Shown in pieces: positions 43,628-54,692 of a DNA stretch of 64,000 nucleotides. Where the stretch lies: positions 127,001 through 191,000 of the forward strand of contig JAIVFJ010000032.1 of the NCBI GenBank assembly GCA_025765615.1. Direction: 5' to 3'. Both the position numbers and the translations under genes were made by a program. This DNA comes from Zopfochytrium polystomum. Its lineage: Eukaryota; Chytridiomycota; Chytridiomycetes; Chytridiales; Chytridiaceae. How positions within the stretch are numbered: the first letter of the stretch is position 1; the number at the start of each line of letters is the position of its first letter. The notes under the pieces are model-generated. The model made no database searches and was not told where the DNA came from. It saw nothing but the letters and a program-made list of their open reading frames with translations.

Positions 43628-45782
43628 TCAAAAGTACTCCTGCTGAGCCCGTCTCTCCGCGTCTTGTTTCTGCTTGGCTGCTGCTCCGCTCGCTTCGTCT
43701 CCCGTCGCTTTCGCATCTGCGAGACACTGGCGCCCCTGCAGAATAATGACCGCGCAAAACGCGACGGCCGTGACGAAGCTGGGGGTGAGTGCGTTGTGTG
43801 GGGGTTTCGCACGACGGCCGTGGAATAAGCAGGTGTTAGCGAACGGATTACCATCCCCCATAAAAAAAAAACCAAAAGAAGAAAAAAAAGGGTATTCCCC
43901 TCGCAAAAAGACAACTCAACTATCGCAAAAGCGTCCCCGCGCACCAAGCGTAGTACCCCCGCGGCGCCGTCCGCCGGTGCGAGCCCGAACGCGTGCAGCC
44001 CGAGGTTCGACACCACCGTCAGCACCATGGCCGCGGCGACGGCCGCCAGCGCAGGTTTCGTCGCGCCGGCTTGCACAAAGAGGAGCCGGTCGTGGGGCGA
44101 CGGTACCGGGAACGGGGGTGCGGCAGGCGGGGGCGGTGGCGACGGCGGCGGCGGCGACGAAGCTGTCTGAGAAGGGTTCGGTCCGCGGCCGTTTGAAACG
44201 TCCGAGTCCACCCTACTTAGCGCGAGGGTCCTGGCAGATCCGGGCCGCCTCCTGCTCGTCCGCGAGCCGCTGCCGCTCCTGGAGGAAGCACTGCAGGAAT
44301 GGGTCTTCGAACGAGACGCCCCGCGAGCTCGCGCCCGGCGGCGGCGGTCTGACGAGCGGTGTCGCCGCCCGCGGCGATCCCGCAACGCTGCGGCGCGGCA
44401 GAGACAGCGAGCTCGCCGGGACCGCCAGCGCCCGTTCCTCGCCAAAACTGCGCATCGATCTCGGCGTCTCCGAGCTCCATCTGCGCCGCGCGGCGGCGGC
44501 GGCTGCCGCCGCCGTCTGCGGCGACCGCAGCGCCTCCTCGACTCTGCGTCTTGCCCTCGTCTGGAGGATGTACGCCCACGCGAGGAACCCCAGCACCGTA
44601 ACCCCGACCAGCAAGAACACGGTGCACTCTGCAATGTCCGCTTTCCCTTGCTGGACGATAATGTCGTCGCTGCTGTCCATCGGCGCGGTAGAGTTGAGGC
44701 GGTTTCGACGACGCCGAGCCAGAGGGTTGCGCCGGCGTCGAGGGTAAAGGGGACGATGAGGAGCGGGAGGAGGAAGGTGAAACGGGGGAAGGTCGGGATG
44801 AAGGATCGGACGGGGAAGAGAAAGGCGTGGAGAAGGGTGGTGATGGTGACGCCGCTGAAGAGGATGCTGGCGCTCTTTGTCGCTCTTTTTTTGGGTAGTG
44901 TCGGCAGGGTTATCAGAGGGTTGGCAAACATTAGAAACACTACTTACTCGAAAAGTAGCGGCTGCTTCGCACGCAGCAGGCTTAGCGACGACGACTGCGC
45001 CAGCACCGTGAGTGATGCGAAGAGCACGGACACCAGGCTGGACGTCGGGCATGCAAAGCTCCTCGGCTCCGCTCCGTTTCGTTTCTGCCACATCCGCCTT
45101 GCCGTAATGACGACAACGGCAAATCCGGCGAGCGCGATCAGTGTGTAAAGGACGGACTGGATTCGAACTAAGTGGTCGAATCAGAGAGTTAGCGGCTAGT
45201 AGCCATGATGCCATGATGCGGGCGCCAAATCACGAACCTGCATAGACAAAGGCTAAAGACTCATTCTCGGCGTAGCATCGAAGATCGAATACTGCCTGGC
45301 AGGTATAGACTGGTCGTTTTTTTTTGTTTTTTTTTTTTTGTTATGTAATGTTATTTTGGGTTTGGCTGACCAAGGTTAGTTCTCGTGACACTGGGTGGGT
45401 GAGAGGGAAGGGTATCCCCATTCCATCCTTCCGTTCCTGTATCCATCCATCCATGCGTCCATCCATCAGTCCATCCATCAGTCCATCCACCGATCCGTCC
45501 CTTCGCATCGCACCGCATCGGATCGCGGCAGCCAGGAGGAGGAGGACGAGGATAACTGCCGCCGGATCAGGGGAAGTACCGTTGTTGCTACTTCACACAC
45601 ACGCACACTCGCCTTCCTCTCCTTCGTCCTCATCTTTGATGGCAGCGGTCGTCCACGAAGATGACGCCGCCGCCGCAGCCGCTGCTGCTGCTGGTGGTGG
45701 TGGTACTGCTGCTGCTGCTGCTTCGGCGGTGGCGACGGCGGCAGCGGCCAAGACCGCCACCATCACTCCCGCCACCGCCATG
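43628..45782 (-). pseudogene. Seven-pass membrane protein, family copy 6 (three apparent frameshifts)
   Basis: Inferred exons: 1 ending at 45238, 44948-45167, 43921-44884, 43628-43778. Exon 1 codes CQAVFDLRCYAENESLAFVY, the cysteine motif; an upstream signal-like MAVAGVMVAVLAAAAVATAE from 45782 may be the start, but the connection is unclear. TM1 is VLYTLIALAGFAVVVITA, TM3 ILFSGVTITTLLHAFL, TM4 ends ATLWLGVVE, TM5 is CTVFLLVGVTVLGFLAWAYI, TM6 ALAAVAAAMVLTVV, then YYAWCAG; the last exon has TM7 FVTAVAFCAVIILQGR and a Lys/Gln tail. Within exon 3 the frame changes near 44703 (TTT run), near 44216, and at the C run 43955-43959. Each flank is plainly coding. It is either a decaying copy or hit by consensus errors; exon phases 1-2-2 are otherwise kept. 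Confidence 0.6.
45441..45505 (+). repeat. Imperfect (TCCA)n tetranucleotide repeat
   Basis: About 14 TCCA-type units with G and T substitutions, within the uncertain 5' region of seven-pass copy 6. Confidence 0.7.
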
Positions 45783-46317
45783 CAAGGTTCGTTCTGCAGA
45801 AGAGGAGCTCTGCTGCGTCGGTCGACTTGCTTCTTGACTGGACCACCCCCCCCCAACAGCCCCCACCGTCGTCGTCGTTCGTCGTTGCTGTGTCCTTGTT
45901 GTTCGTTGACCTTGTCGTCGTCGTCGATCGTCGTCTTGCACAGCACGAGGATGGTCCTGATCGAATGAATGAACTTGATGGAGAGAGAGGGAGAGAGGGA
46001 GACAGAGAGAGACAAAGAGAGAGCGAGAGAGAGAGTGTGTGGAGTGTGTGTGGAGTGTGTCCGCCCGCCGCCCAAACACCTCTCCCAAACACGCTCCGTG
46101 ATTGATTAAAAAATTATCAAACTTCGCCTCCCCCCCGCCTTTCCTTTTCTGGCTGGCCACAGAACAAAGGTTCGAAGGCGGATTCTTTTTTCCGTTTCCA
46201 ACTGCCCACCAAACAAACATTCACAAAAGAAAAAAAAAAAAGTAAAAAAAAAAAAATAGAAATGGAAACATTCCAACCAATTTGAATTCCACCACAACCC
46301 GGAGCATGCCTTTTGAG

Positions 46318-46318
<1 letters not shown>

Positions 46319-46411
<93 letters not shown>

Positions 46412-46770
46412 GTGCTGATACGGGCCTCAGGGAAGGGCTGCTACGAAGACAGGCCTTCAGCTGCGTCGGCGCCGCGCCCGCACATCCCCTTTTCCGTTAC
46501 ACCTGTTTCTTTATCTCTTTTTTCTCTCTCTCCCTCACTAGCTTTTAGCTTTTTCCTGCCCTCTCTCTCTCTCTCTCTCTCTCTGCCTCTCTCTCTCTCT
46601 CTCTGCTCCGCGCTCTCTCCTCTCTCTCTCTCCATCTCCTCTCTCGTCTCTCTCTCTCGCTCTCAGTCTCTCTCTCTCCTCCTCCTCCCTGAATCTCTCT
46701 CTCATCTCCTCTCTCTCTCCTCTTCTCTCCTCTCTCTCCTCTCCATCGTCTCTCTCTCTCTCGCGGTCGG
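46319..46770 (+). repeat. Large (CT)n microsatellite blocks
   Basis: A nearly perfect CT run at 46319-46407, then a longer degenerate CT/TCTC block at about 46520-46770. The longest simple-sequence tract in the window. Confidence 0.9.
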
Positions 46771-47644
46771 TGCCGACGTGCCGCTGCGGCCCCCTTTTCC
46801 CCTTCAAGCTGTTTATGACTTAATGGTTGACCTTCCTCCTCCTTTCTTTGTTAATGCTAGGTATCAACCACTTGTGCTGTTCTTTGATTTGATAAGTGAG
46901 CGGGAGTTACTCACTGTCACGAAGGCCTTTTCCCTGTTAGACCGTGCAGTGTGCATCACCTGTGCCAATCCTGTGTCTCTGTGTGGTGCAGGGAGCATTA
47001 TTTTTCAAGGCAGATCCCAATCCGATTTGAACTTCCATTGTCTCAGTTCTGTCAACCCGAGAAACCTTGCCACCCGACTGCAACCCAGTCCAGTGTAATT
47101 GAGTCGACACCGTCGAAGACATAAGAAATAGAGAAGCAGCACTAAGTTCATTGGAACTGAACTCCTAGTTTGATCTTGAGCTCCTCCAAATAGTGATCAC
47201 GCTTCTCAGTGATCCTCAACGTCTGTATTGATGTTGCAGATGGTAAACAAACGGTAAGGAGTTGGGGGTGAGGAGTGAAGAGCACGAAGAAGGTTACGGT
47301 TGAAGGGTGGCCCATTCTTGATTACTTAAACCCGGACGGGAACGAATTTGGACACAGGGGGACGGGGGACCTTTTGCTGTCAGAGCGCACGAGTTTGCAG
47401 TGGGGTGGATGCGCGGATCCCGTGGGTCGCCTTTTCAATTGTCCACCAACCCGTCCCCCCGGGTTTATTCACAGTGCTCCCTCCACCCCCTCGCCCCCCT
47501 GGGACGCCAAAGCTTGATCTGCAGAACAACAACTCTGGCTCTGCTTGTTGCTGGCCGGACATCACGTACCAAGAGTTCTCTTTTTGTGTCTTCACCCCAG
47601 AGTTCGCGAGCGCACGATGGAAATGTTGCATGGGAACCTAAACG

Positions 47645-47645
<1 letters not shown>

Positions 47646-47687
<42 letters not shown>
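47646..47687 (+). repeat. 42-base T homopolymer
   Basis: An uninterrupted T run just beyond the 3' end of the Ohr gene. Confidence 0.9.
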
Positions 47688-47688
<1 letters not shown>

Positions 47689-47729
47689 TTCGACCAACCA
47701 ATCTCTCTCTCTCCCTCCCTCAGACTCCC

Positions 47730-48595
47730 TCACTCCAACGCGATCCGCACATCAATGTTTCCGCGCGTCGCAATGCTGTACGGGCACATTTGGTGCGCCG
47801 CCTCCAGCACCTTTTGTGCCGACTCCGCGTCCAAGCCGGGCAGCTTGACGTAAATTTCGGCCGCAAGCCCAAACCCCGTCGTGCCCTCAATGTTGCCAAT
47901 GTGCACCTTGGTGCGCACCGACGCGTCTGACGTCTTGATCTTTAGGCGACCGCCCACCGCGTGCACCGCCCCGAGGAAGCAGGACGCGTAGCCTGAATTT
48001 TGAGCGCGGGCTTGTTAAGGAGAGGATCGTGCTTGGCTTGATAGGAGGGAGAAGACGGGGGGTGGGAGTGGGGGACGTACCAGCAGCGAAGAGGATCTCT
48101 GGGTTCTGCGCGGTTGCCGAGTTGCCGGGACCTGTTGTTTGGGTTTTATTTTTATTGGGTTTTTTTTTTTTTTTTTTTTTTTTTTGAAGAAGAAGAAGAA
48201 GAAGAAGAAGGAGGAGGAGGAGGAGGAAGGTCAGCAAACACGAGATCCGCCCGATCCACAGTCCCAAAGCATCCGCCGCGCGCGCGCTCGCACGCATAGC
48301 CAGCCCCACCCTCTCCTCAAACCAATGGAATCGGGCGAGCAGGAGGCACCACATGTGAGTCACACAACGCACCTCCCAGCGCCTTGGGCAGCGCCATCTT
48401 GGTCTCGAACCCTTCGGACCCCTTGACGAACCCGTCGCGGCCCTTGCCCGTCGCGACGGCCTCGGCGGCGTACACCGACGAGATGTTGATAATGGATCGT
48501 CGCTGCGTGGCGGCGGCGGTGGCGGCGGCAAAGCGGCCGCGAGTGGCGGCCACGACGGGGGCGGCGGCGCGGGAGAAGCGCGTGGCGATAGTCAT
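47730..48595 (-). CDS. Organic hydroperoxide resistance protein (Ohr/OsmC family), probably mitochondrial
   Basis: Exons 48373-48595, 48081-48131 and 47730-47992 join in phase to 178 residues. About 35 residues rich in Arg/Ala/Thr at the N-terminus (MTIATRFSRAAAPVVAATRG) suggest mitochondrial targeting. The body follows Ohr: VYAAEAVATGKGRDGFVKGS, LPKALGG, NPEILFAAGYASCFLGAVHA with the first active cysteine, then VKLPGLDAESAQKVLEAAHQ and MCPYSIATRGNIDV with the second. Ohr enzymes reduce organic peroxides with these two cysteines, usually using lipoyl-protein as reductant. Length and both motifs are complete. Intron 1 holds a T run followed by (GAA)n (about 48160-48228). Confidence 0.9.
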
Positions 48596-48858
48596 GATGA
48601 TGGATTTGATTGAAGAAAAGAAAAGAACGCCCGAAGTCTGACAAGTCTGGTATCGATCAATATACGCACGCAAGCAAGCGGTAACTAACTTTCGGGCTTT
48701 TGCATGCATGCTGCATTCGCACCCGCGCATGCAATTTACGAGACTGTCCTCGGCGCACTCGCTGAACGGTAACAAATAAAGAAAAGAAAAAAAAAAGAAA
48801 AAGAGAGAGAGAGAGTAGTTGGAAGAGTCTGTTGAAGTATCATGTACAGAATTAATAT

Positions 48859-50166
48859 TCAACCACGCTTTGGATCCGCTGCTCGTCGACCGCGCTCTTT
48901 CGTCCACTGCACAATCCGGGACCAAAAACTTTTTCGTCGAGCTCCAGGATCAGGAACAACGGCTGCATCACAAACTTGGATAACCTCCTCGCGCACCGGG
49001 GTCGGTGCACAGTTGGATCTGGCGTCAACCGCCACAACTGCTGCTGCTGGCGCCGTGACCACACGTGGAGGAGGAGGGGTGGCGACGGCGGCTTCGGAAA
49101 ACTGATCCGGCAGGAGCCCGCTGTCCTTCCACCACTTTACAACGGCGGCATGGCCCTTGGCCCTCGCGTTCGTCACTGCCAGCGACGTGTACTTGAGCCG
49201 CAAGCCGCTCTCCCTCCACCACTGCAAAACCGCCACGTGCCCGTTCGTGCTGGCAAAGTCCATGGCGATCGCAGAGTACTTGAGGGCCAACCCGCTCCCC
49301 TTCCACCACTCCAGCACCTCGACGTGGCCGTTCGCGCTGGCGTCGTTCACCGCGCCGAACGAGTAGTCGAACGGCAAGCCGCCCTCCTCCCAGCACCGCA
49401 AGAACCCAACGTCCCCGTCCACGCTGGCCGCCGTGATCGCAGAGTCGTAGTACCGCTGCCGCAGATCCAACCCGCTGTCCCGCCACCACCGCAGCGACGC
49501 AGTGTTCCGCCGCCGGCACGCGGCCGCAAGCGCATCGTACGTGTATCTCAGCTCCAGCCCGCTGTCCGTCCACCACCGCAGCACCTCGACCCGCCCGTTC
49601 TCCGTCGCCGCGTCCATCGCGTACGCGTTGTACTTGAGCGCCAGCCCGGACTCGGAACGCCACCACTCCAGCACGCCCACGTGCCCCGCGAGGCTCGCCT
49701 GCGTCAGCGCCGCCTCCGTGTACCACGGCCGCTTGCCCGCCACCGCGCAGTACCGCACGAGCAGCGGGAGCAGCTGCGTCTGCCCCCGCGCGCTGGCGAG
49801 GTCGAAGGGCGCCGGGGCGCCGATGGATGTGTACGCTGCAGCCTGCAACAGCGGCGTGCGGAAGAGCGTCGCGAGATGCAGTCGCGGCTTGGGCGGGAGG
49901 TAGACGCAGATCGCCTCGGCGATGATAGTCGGGATGGCGGCTGTCGGCGGCGGTGGCGGCGGCGAGGGGTCGCCGGAGCTGGCTGGTGGCAGTGGTGGTG
50001 GCCGCGGCTGGTGGCATGGGTTAGGGTCGAACAACAGTTTCTGCGCCACCGAACCAGGGCCAGCCACACCACTTGAGAAGTGCTGTTGCTGCTTTTGCCC
50101 TCTCGCTGCCCCTCTCGGTCGCACGCACTTGCACATATCGGAAGAGGTAAGGGAGTCGAGAGACAT
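48859..50166 (-). CDS. Ankyrin-repeat protein of the WW..SGL.L.Y type
   Basis: An intronless gene of 435 residues. After a Pro-rich segment, an F-box-like or leucine-rich lead-in (TIIAEAICVYLPPKPRLHLA) precedes seven to eight ankyrin-like repeats of about 33-34 residues from roughly 145 to 385. The repeat unit is A...GHVEVLEWWKGSGLALKYS, with the Trp-Trp pair and SGL.L.Y in place of the canonical ankyrin ending. Such repeats are common in chytrid and amoebal genomes and serve protein binding. The C-terminus is Ala/Val-rich then basic. No partner can be inferred. It is head-to-tail with the Ohr gene on the same strand. Confidence 0.85.
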   Translation of the reverse strand: MSLDSLTSSDMCKCVRPRGAARGQKQQQHFSSGVAGPGSVAQKLLFDPNPCHQPRPPPLPPASSGDPSPPPPPPTAAIPTIIAEAICVYLPPKPRLHLATLFRTPLLQAAAYTSIGAPAPFDLASARGQTQLLPLLVRYCAVAGKRPWYTEAALTQASLAGHVGVLEWWRSESGLALKYNAYAMDAATENGRVEVLRWWTDSGLELRYTYDALAAACRRRNTASLRWWRDSGLDLRQRYYDSAITAASVDGDVGFLRCWEEGGLPFDYSFGAVNDASANGHVEVLEWWKGSGLALKYSAIAMDFASTNGHVAVLQWWRESGLRLKYTSLAVTNARAKGHAAVVKWWKDSGLLPDQFSEAAVATPPPPRVVTAPAAAVVAVDARSNCAPTPVREEVIQVCDAAVVPDPGARRKSFWSRIVQWTKERGRRAADPKRG

Positions 50167-50951
50167 GTTAATATTTACGCGGATGGATTTTCTTTTGGAT
50201 TGCCTTTAGAGCAACCGGAGCCAAAAAAAAAAAAATGGCCCCCTTCCGGCAAAACCTGCATGGCCAACTAACTCTCCAACGAAATTCTCGAACGAGAAGA
50301 CGCCGTTGCGACAGCCTTTGACAACCAATGACCCAGCGATTGCGATATGAAGACCGTCTCAAAACAATTTTTCTTTTCTGCCTTGTCAATTCTTTTCTTT
50401 TTTTCTGCACAACATGATGATTCCCGGCTTCGCACGGCTGGGTGGAACCGGCGAGGAGCAGCGAAACCAAGCACCAGTACTGGCGGCCAACGCGATTCTA
50501 TCACTTCCCACTATGTCCGCAAATTCGTTCGTGGTCTGATCGTTCCTAATTGGGAGAGGTCCTCTTGATCATTCCGTCATCGGAAACCAATCAAAGTCAA
50601 GAAACATACCATTTATTCCCTTTCGCCCGTCCCATCTTTACGCCCATATCAAGTTACCCGCAACCAGAACAACCAACACCCTCCCTCCACCCCATCCCTC
50701 AAGCAATGCGGTACCGTGGTCGTTTTGGGGTGTTGCCGAAATGGATAACTTTTTGGCCTGCCTTTAAGCGCATAGTGCAATTCATTGTCCACCGACGGGC
50801 GGGCCAGGCGGAGGCGGACTTGTCTTGTCACAGTTGTGAAATGGAGTGTGCATGTTTTCCAGAGCGACGTGACCAACAAACCACGACTTGCTTGAGTCAG
50901 GGCGGTAGCCCTCCCCGAGCCACTGACATGCAGACACCCAGAAAGAGCGAT

Positions 50952-51021
<70 letters not shown>

Positions 51022-51116
51022 ATCTTCCCAAACATCGCCAACTCTCAAACCTTCCACATTCAGGAAAATTTGATATCGCCCGAGTCCACCCTATCAACAC
51101 GAAACAGTCGATCCGC
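50167..51116. other. Spacer with compound (GA)n(GT)n microsatellite
   Basis: Microsatellite at 50957-51015; no supported coding sequence. It separates the divergent ankyrin gene and the second Cys/His gene. Confidence 0.45.
50957..51015 (+). repeat. Compound (GA)n(GT)n microsatellite
   Basis: GA run at 50957-50989 directly followed by GT run at 50990-51015. Confidence 0.9.
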
Positions 51117-51792
51117 ATGAGGGAACAAGACCTCACCACCCACGTTTACCTCGCAAGTCTACCCTGCAACGACGACGACCCCGACCAGCCACAACACTCA
51201 AGCGTGGAGGGAGCTGCTCCAACCGCAGCAAATCCCGCGCACCATGCACCCGGTCCCTGGGCAACTCTTATCCAAGCCTCTAGTCCATTCCCCAGCAGTC
51301 CGCACTCCTTCTTACTACCACTAACGCCGCCACCGCATGCATCACCCATAGCCCCTCCACCGGCCACCCCAATCACCCCGCCTCGCGAGATCCGCCGCCG
51401 CCGCGACCCCCCCCTGCGAACACGGCCGCCGCCGCTCCCAGTGCGTCGACTGCTACGAGCTCGGCCGCGGCGGCGGCTCCGTCTGCATCCACCGCCGGCG
51501 CCGCGCCATGTGCCGCGACTGCCGCAACGGCCGCAGCGCTACCGCGACCGCCGGCCCAGGCCAGCCGCGGTGGCGCATCCGCGGGCCGCGGACCTTTGTC
51601 CCGCCCCCTCCACCCCCGCCGTCGCCGCCGCCGTCGAGACTGTGGGCCTACAGCGCGCTGCGCACGCCCGCGCCGTCCGAGTGTGGGCCGGGGACGGAGA
51701 CGAGGCGCTGTGAGCCGCGGAGGGGGCAGGCGAGGTTCACTGTGGAGTGGATGTGTGGAATGCCCTCTCCGGCGACTGGTGATCGGGAGTAG
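51117..51792 (+). CDS. Second Cys/His (CxH..C..C) motif protein, frameshifted at a C8 run
   Basis: From ATG 51117 a Pro/Ala/Ser-rich frame runs to TPPREIRRRRDPP. The conserved motif, CEHGRRRSQCVDCYELGRGG then GSVCIHRRRRAMCRDC, continues in the next frame. The switch falls in a run of eight C (51407-51414), and the total length is one base too long, so one extra C explains it. After the motif comes RWRIRGPRTFVPPPPPPP, the counterpart of RRRIRGPNTYVAPPPP in the paralogue at 6239-7267. This copy is shorter (about 224 residues) and its motif is the better conserved of the two. Likely metal-binding; function unknown. The start codon is the least certain part. Confidence 0.6.
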
Positions 51793-52007
51793 AAACGTGG
51801 TGGCGTAGCTGTTTGAGTAAAGGGGGTAGAGGCCGGGGTCTTCGTTGGGGTTTGACCGCAACCTCACATTTTGTAAGTAGTATTTCGTGTGTGGGGGCCT
51901 GTGCCAAGCATTTCCTCAGTCAGAGGCGAAGAGAAAGAATTCAAGACAAGGTCCACACAATCAACGTGAAGTAGGAGTGGAGATCGATCGATTGATCGAT
52001 CAAAAGG

Positions 52008-53174
52008 ATGGCGGCGTACTACACCGCGACCGTCGCTGGCGCCGTTGTCGCCGCGGCCGCCATCATCATCGCTCGCCGCACTCGCCTCGCCCGCTCGCGC
52101 GCGCCGTCGGGCTTCGATCTCGCCTCGGCCGGATCGTCCCTGCCCCCGACCCTCCTGCCCGACTCCACCGCCACAACCACCTTCCCGACCCACCTCCCCG
52201 CCCCGATGCCGCACTTCACCTGGTCCTCATACGGCCCAAAGTCCGCCCGCCGCGTCCTCATCTTCCTCCACGGCCTGCCCGGATCGCGCCTCATCCCCGT
52301 CTCGGACCTCTCCGCCCTCTGCCACGACCACAAGGTCCGCATCCTCGCCATCGACCGCCCCGGCATCGGATTCACCCCGCCCGCGGCGTCCCCGCGCGCC
52401 CACGCCCCCGCCGTCGTCGCCGCCGTCCTGCGCCTCCTCGCCTCCGAAGCCGCCGCAGCCTCCCAGATCGACGTCGTCGGCTACTCTGCCGGCGCCCCGC
52501 ACGCCCTGCGCGTCGCCTCGGCCCTGTCCCGCAAGCTGCACCGCGGATCCACCGCATCCCCGCCGCCCCCCCTCTCGACGCCGGCGGCACCCGCGCCGAC
52601 CCTCGTCCTCCACCTCATCGCCCCCATCGGCTTCGCCTCTCGCCCCGTCCTGGCCGCCAGCAACCCGGCCTCCCGCACCATCCACGCCCTCGCGCGCCGC
52701 GCCCCCTGGCTCCTCTCCCTCGTGTGGTTCCTCTTCGGCCCCCTCCTCTCCCGCGGCGACACCTACATGCGCGCCATGCTCGACGCCGCCCCGCCCGCCG
52801 ACCGCGCCGGACTTTCCCCCGACGAGCTCGCCGGCTGGCTCGCCACCGCCCGCGAGACCTGGCGCCAGGGCCCCGCCCGCGGCTTCGTTCGCGAGGTCCT
52901 CGCCGCCTTCGGAAAGTCCGCGCCGGCCGGCTGGGACGGCGTCGACGTCGGCGCCGAGTTTGGCGCGGAGGCGAGGCGCCACGTGCGCGTCAGGTTCTAC
53001 GCCGCGGAGAAGGACGACATCGCGCCGATCGTGGGCGCGCTGGAGATGATGCGCGTCATGGGATTCGCGGGCCCCGAGGACGAGAGCACGGTCTTAAGGA
53101 GGTGGGAGCAGCCTGTCGGGCACTTTAGCGTTCTGCGCCCGGCGCTGAACGCGATTGTCCAGGGGGAGGTTTGA
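52008..53174 (+). CDS. Alpha/beta-hydrolase, membrane-anchored
   Basis: An intronless gene of 388 residues. An N-terminal hydrophobic helix (ATVAGAVVAAAAIIIA) followed by Arg residues would anchor it. Strand/loop RRVLIFLHGLPGSRL contains the oxyanion HG motif, ILAIDRPGIGFT matches the DRPG..GS segment, and the nucleophile elbow is DVVGYSAGAPHAL (G-Y-S-A-G, Ser as nucleophile). A late WEQPVGHFSVLRP supplies the catalytic His; the acid is probably in AEKDDIAP. This layout is that of epoxide-hydrolase/esterase-like members. The substrate is unknown. Confidence 0.87.
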   Translation: MAAYYTATVAGAVVAAAAIIIARRTRLARSRAPSGFDLASAGSSLPPTLLPDSTATTTFPTHLPAPMPHFTWSSYGPKSARRVLIFLHGLPGSRLIPVSDLSALCHDHKVRILAIDRPGIGFTPPAASPRAHAPAVVAAVLRLLASEAAAASQIDVVGYSAGAPHALRVASALSRKLHRGSTASPPPPLSTPAAPAPTLVLHLIAPIGFASRPVLAASNPASRTIHALARRAPWLLSLVWFLFGPLLSRGDTYMRAMLDAAPPADRAGLSPDELAGWLATARETWRQGPARGFVREVLAAFGKSAPAGWDGVDVGAEFGAEARRHVRVRFYAAEKDDIAPIVGALEMMRVMGFAGPEDESTVLRRWEQPVGHFSVLRPALNAIVQGEV

Positions 53175-53258
53175 GGGGCAAAGTGGATGGTGCAAGTCCA
53201 CCAAAGGAGCGGCGCTTCGCTGGTAGTGGCGGCACGTGTCGAAAGTTTTCCCTTTTTC

Positions 53259-53309
<51 letters not shown>

Positions 53310-54054
53310 GAGTTTTGGTTGGCGTTTCGATTTGCACAATATAAACAAACAGCGAAACAAAAGAATTACCTTTAAGTGAACGAATGCGGATATTCCTTCA
53401 ACTGGGGGATATACTTCTTCTTCTTCTTCTTCTTTTTTTGGCCTTTGGTCTCGGTTTGCCCTCATAACGCTTCTTTCTCATCCCCGAAGCAGCCATTCTG
53501 CCCTCCCTCCCTCCATGGCATTGTTTTTAAGGTGTTCCAATAATCGTTCGGCCCATCGTTCATCGTTGATGAACGAAGAAGGCATCTCCAAAAATTAGTT
53601 TTCGTGAAGTGTTCCAATGATAAAAAAGAAGGAAAAATAAAAGAAAAAAATAGGTAAACACTTGATGCGTCTGGTATTGAAAGCCGACTACCAAGCCCCG
53701 CCCAGCGACGGGCTGGAGCTCTGGAAAGCAAGCACGCAAAGAACGACAGGGCCTCCTTCCCTCTTGTTCTTTTTTCTTCTCTTTTTTCTTCTCTTTTTTC
53801 TTCTTTTTTTCCCCTGCTTCCTGTGGCCTCGCAGTGCTCCCTATCCTTCCAAATCTCTACCGCTATTTTTTTTTTAATTTTTAACTTTTTTTTTTCTTTT
53901 GGCTCGAACGAGTCTCGTCCGGCATAGCGGGTCGTCAGGAGAGAGTGTTATTTTTGGTTGGAAGAATCATCTTGGTTATGGAATTGATGGAGTAATAAAA
54001 CGATCATGTAAAAGGATGTCCTTGGAGCATTGGAATGATAAAGGTTGAAAGAGG

Positions 54055-54089
<35 letters not shown>

Positions 54090-54692
54090 GAATGGGAGAA
54101 CCCGGTTTCTGAAAGGTAGTGCCTCCGCGAGAAAAGAAAACGCAAAGATCGGATGAAAGGGGGGTCGAGGATATTGCAAAGTCGCGAAAAGACGATAACA
54201 AGGACGATTGATTTGATGGAGAAAATAATAAGGCAAAGGAGTCAGGTGCCTTTGCTTTTGCGTAGATGCGTTTTCATGCGAGGCGGAACCACCCGTTGGC
54301 GACGATGAGGGTTGGCGGCCTCGTTGTTGGTTGCGGGGTGGTGCTGCTGCGGAGCGGATCCGACGCCGATCCAGCTGGCTGCTTCAGGTTGCCCGATCGC
54401 GTTTGCTGCCTCGCATCGGACGGCTGCTTGAGATCGGTCGTGGGCGGTGGGGATGCCGTGAAGAACATGACCGTCGGGGCGCCGTAGAAGAACATGCTGT
54501 CACCGAGGAATGGAGTGGAGTGGAGCGCCGAAGCTGGGACAGTGTTGGAGTTTCCCGAAAAAGAGGTGTGGTCAAGCTGGGGTCAAGCGCGGAGATGATG
54601 GCTGAGAAAGAAAAAAATGGGGGACCTGTCATTCGAAAGCACGCGCTTGTTCTTCTTCGTTATCTTCATCATCATCAACGTGATCACACTTT
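53175..54692. other. Spacer with T and GT runs
   Basis: T run at 53259-53280 joined to (GT)n at 53281-53308, CTT repeats near 53406-53430, and a T run at 54059-54088. No gene recognised. Confidence 0.45.

Larger units (their letters stand above)
45783..47729. other. Repeat-rich spacer
   Basis: Contains GA-rich DNA (about 45980-46035), the large (CT)n blocks listed separately and the T run at 47646-47687. Frames at 46800-47100 and 47275-47640 were examined and show no recognisable protein. Confidence 0.45.

Noticed and set aside
46313..47098. Frame starting in the (CT)n block
   Set aside because: Ser-Leu repeats from the microsatellite; the downstream part lacks recognisable homology.
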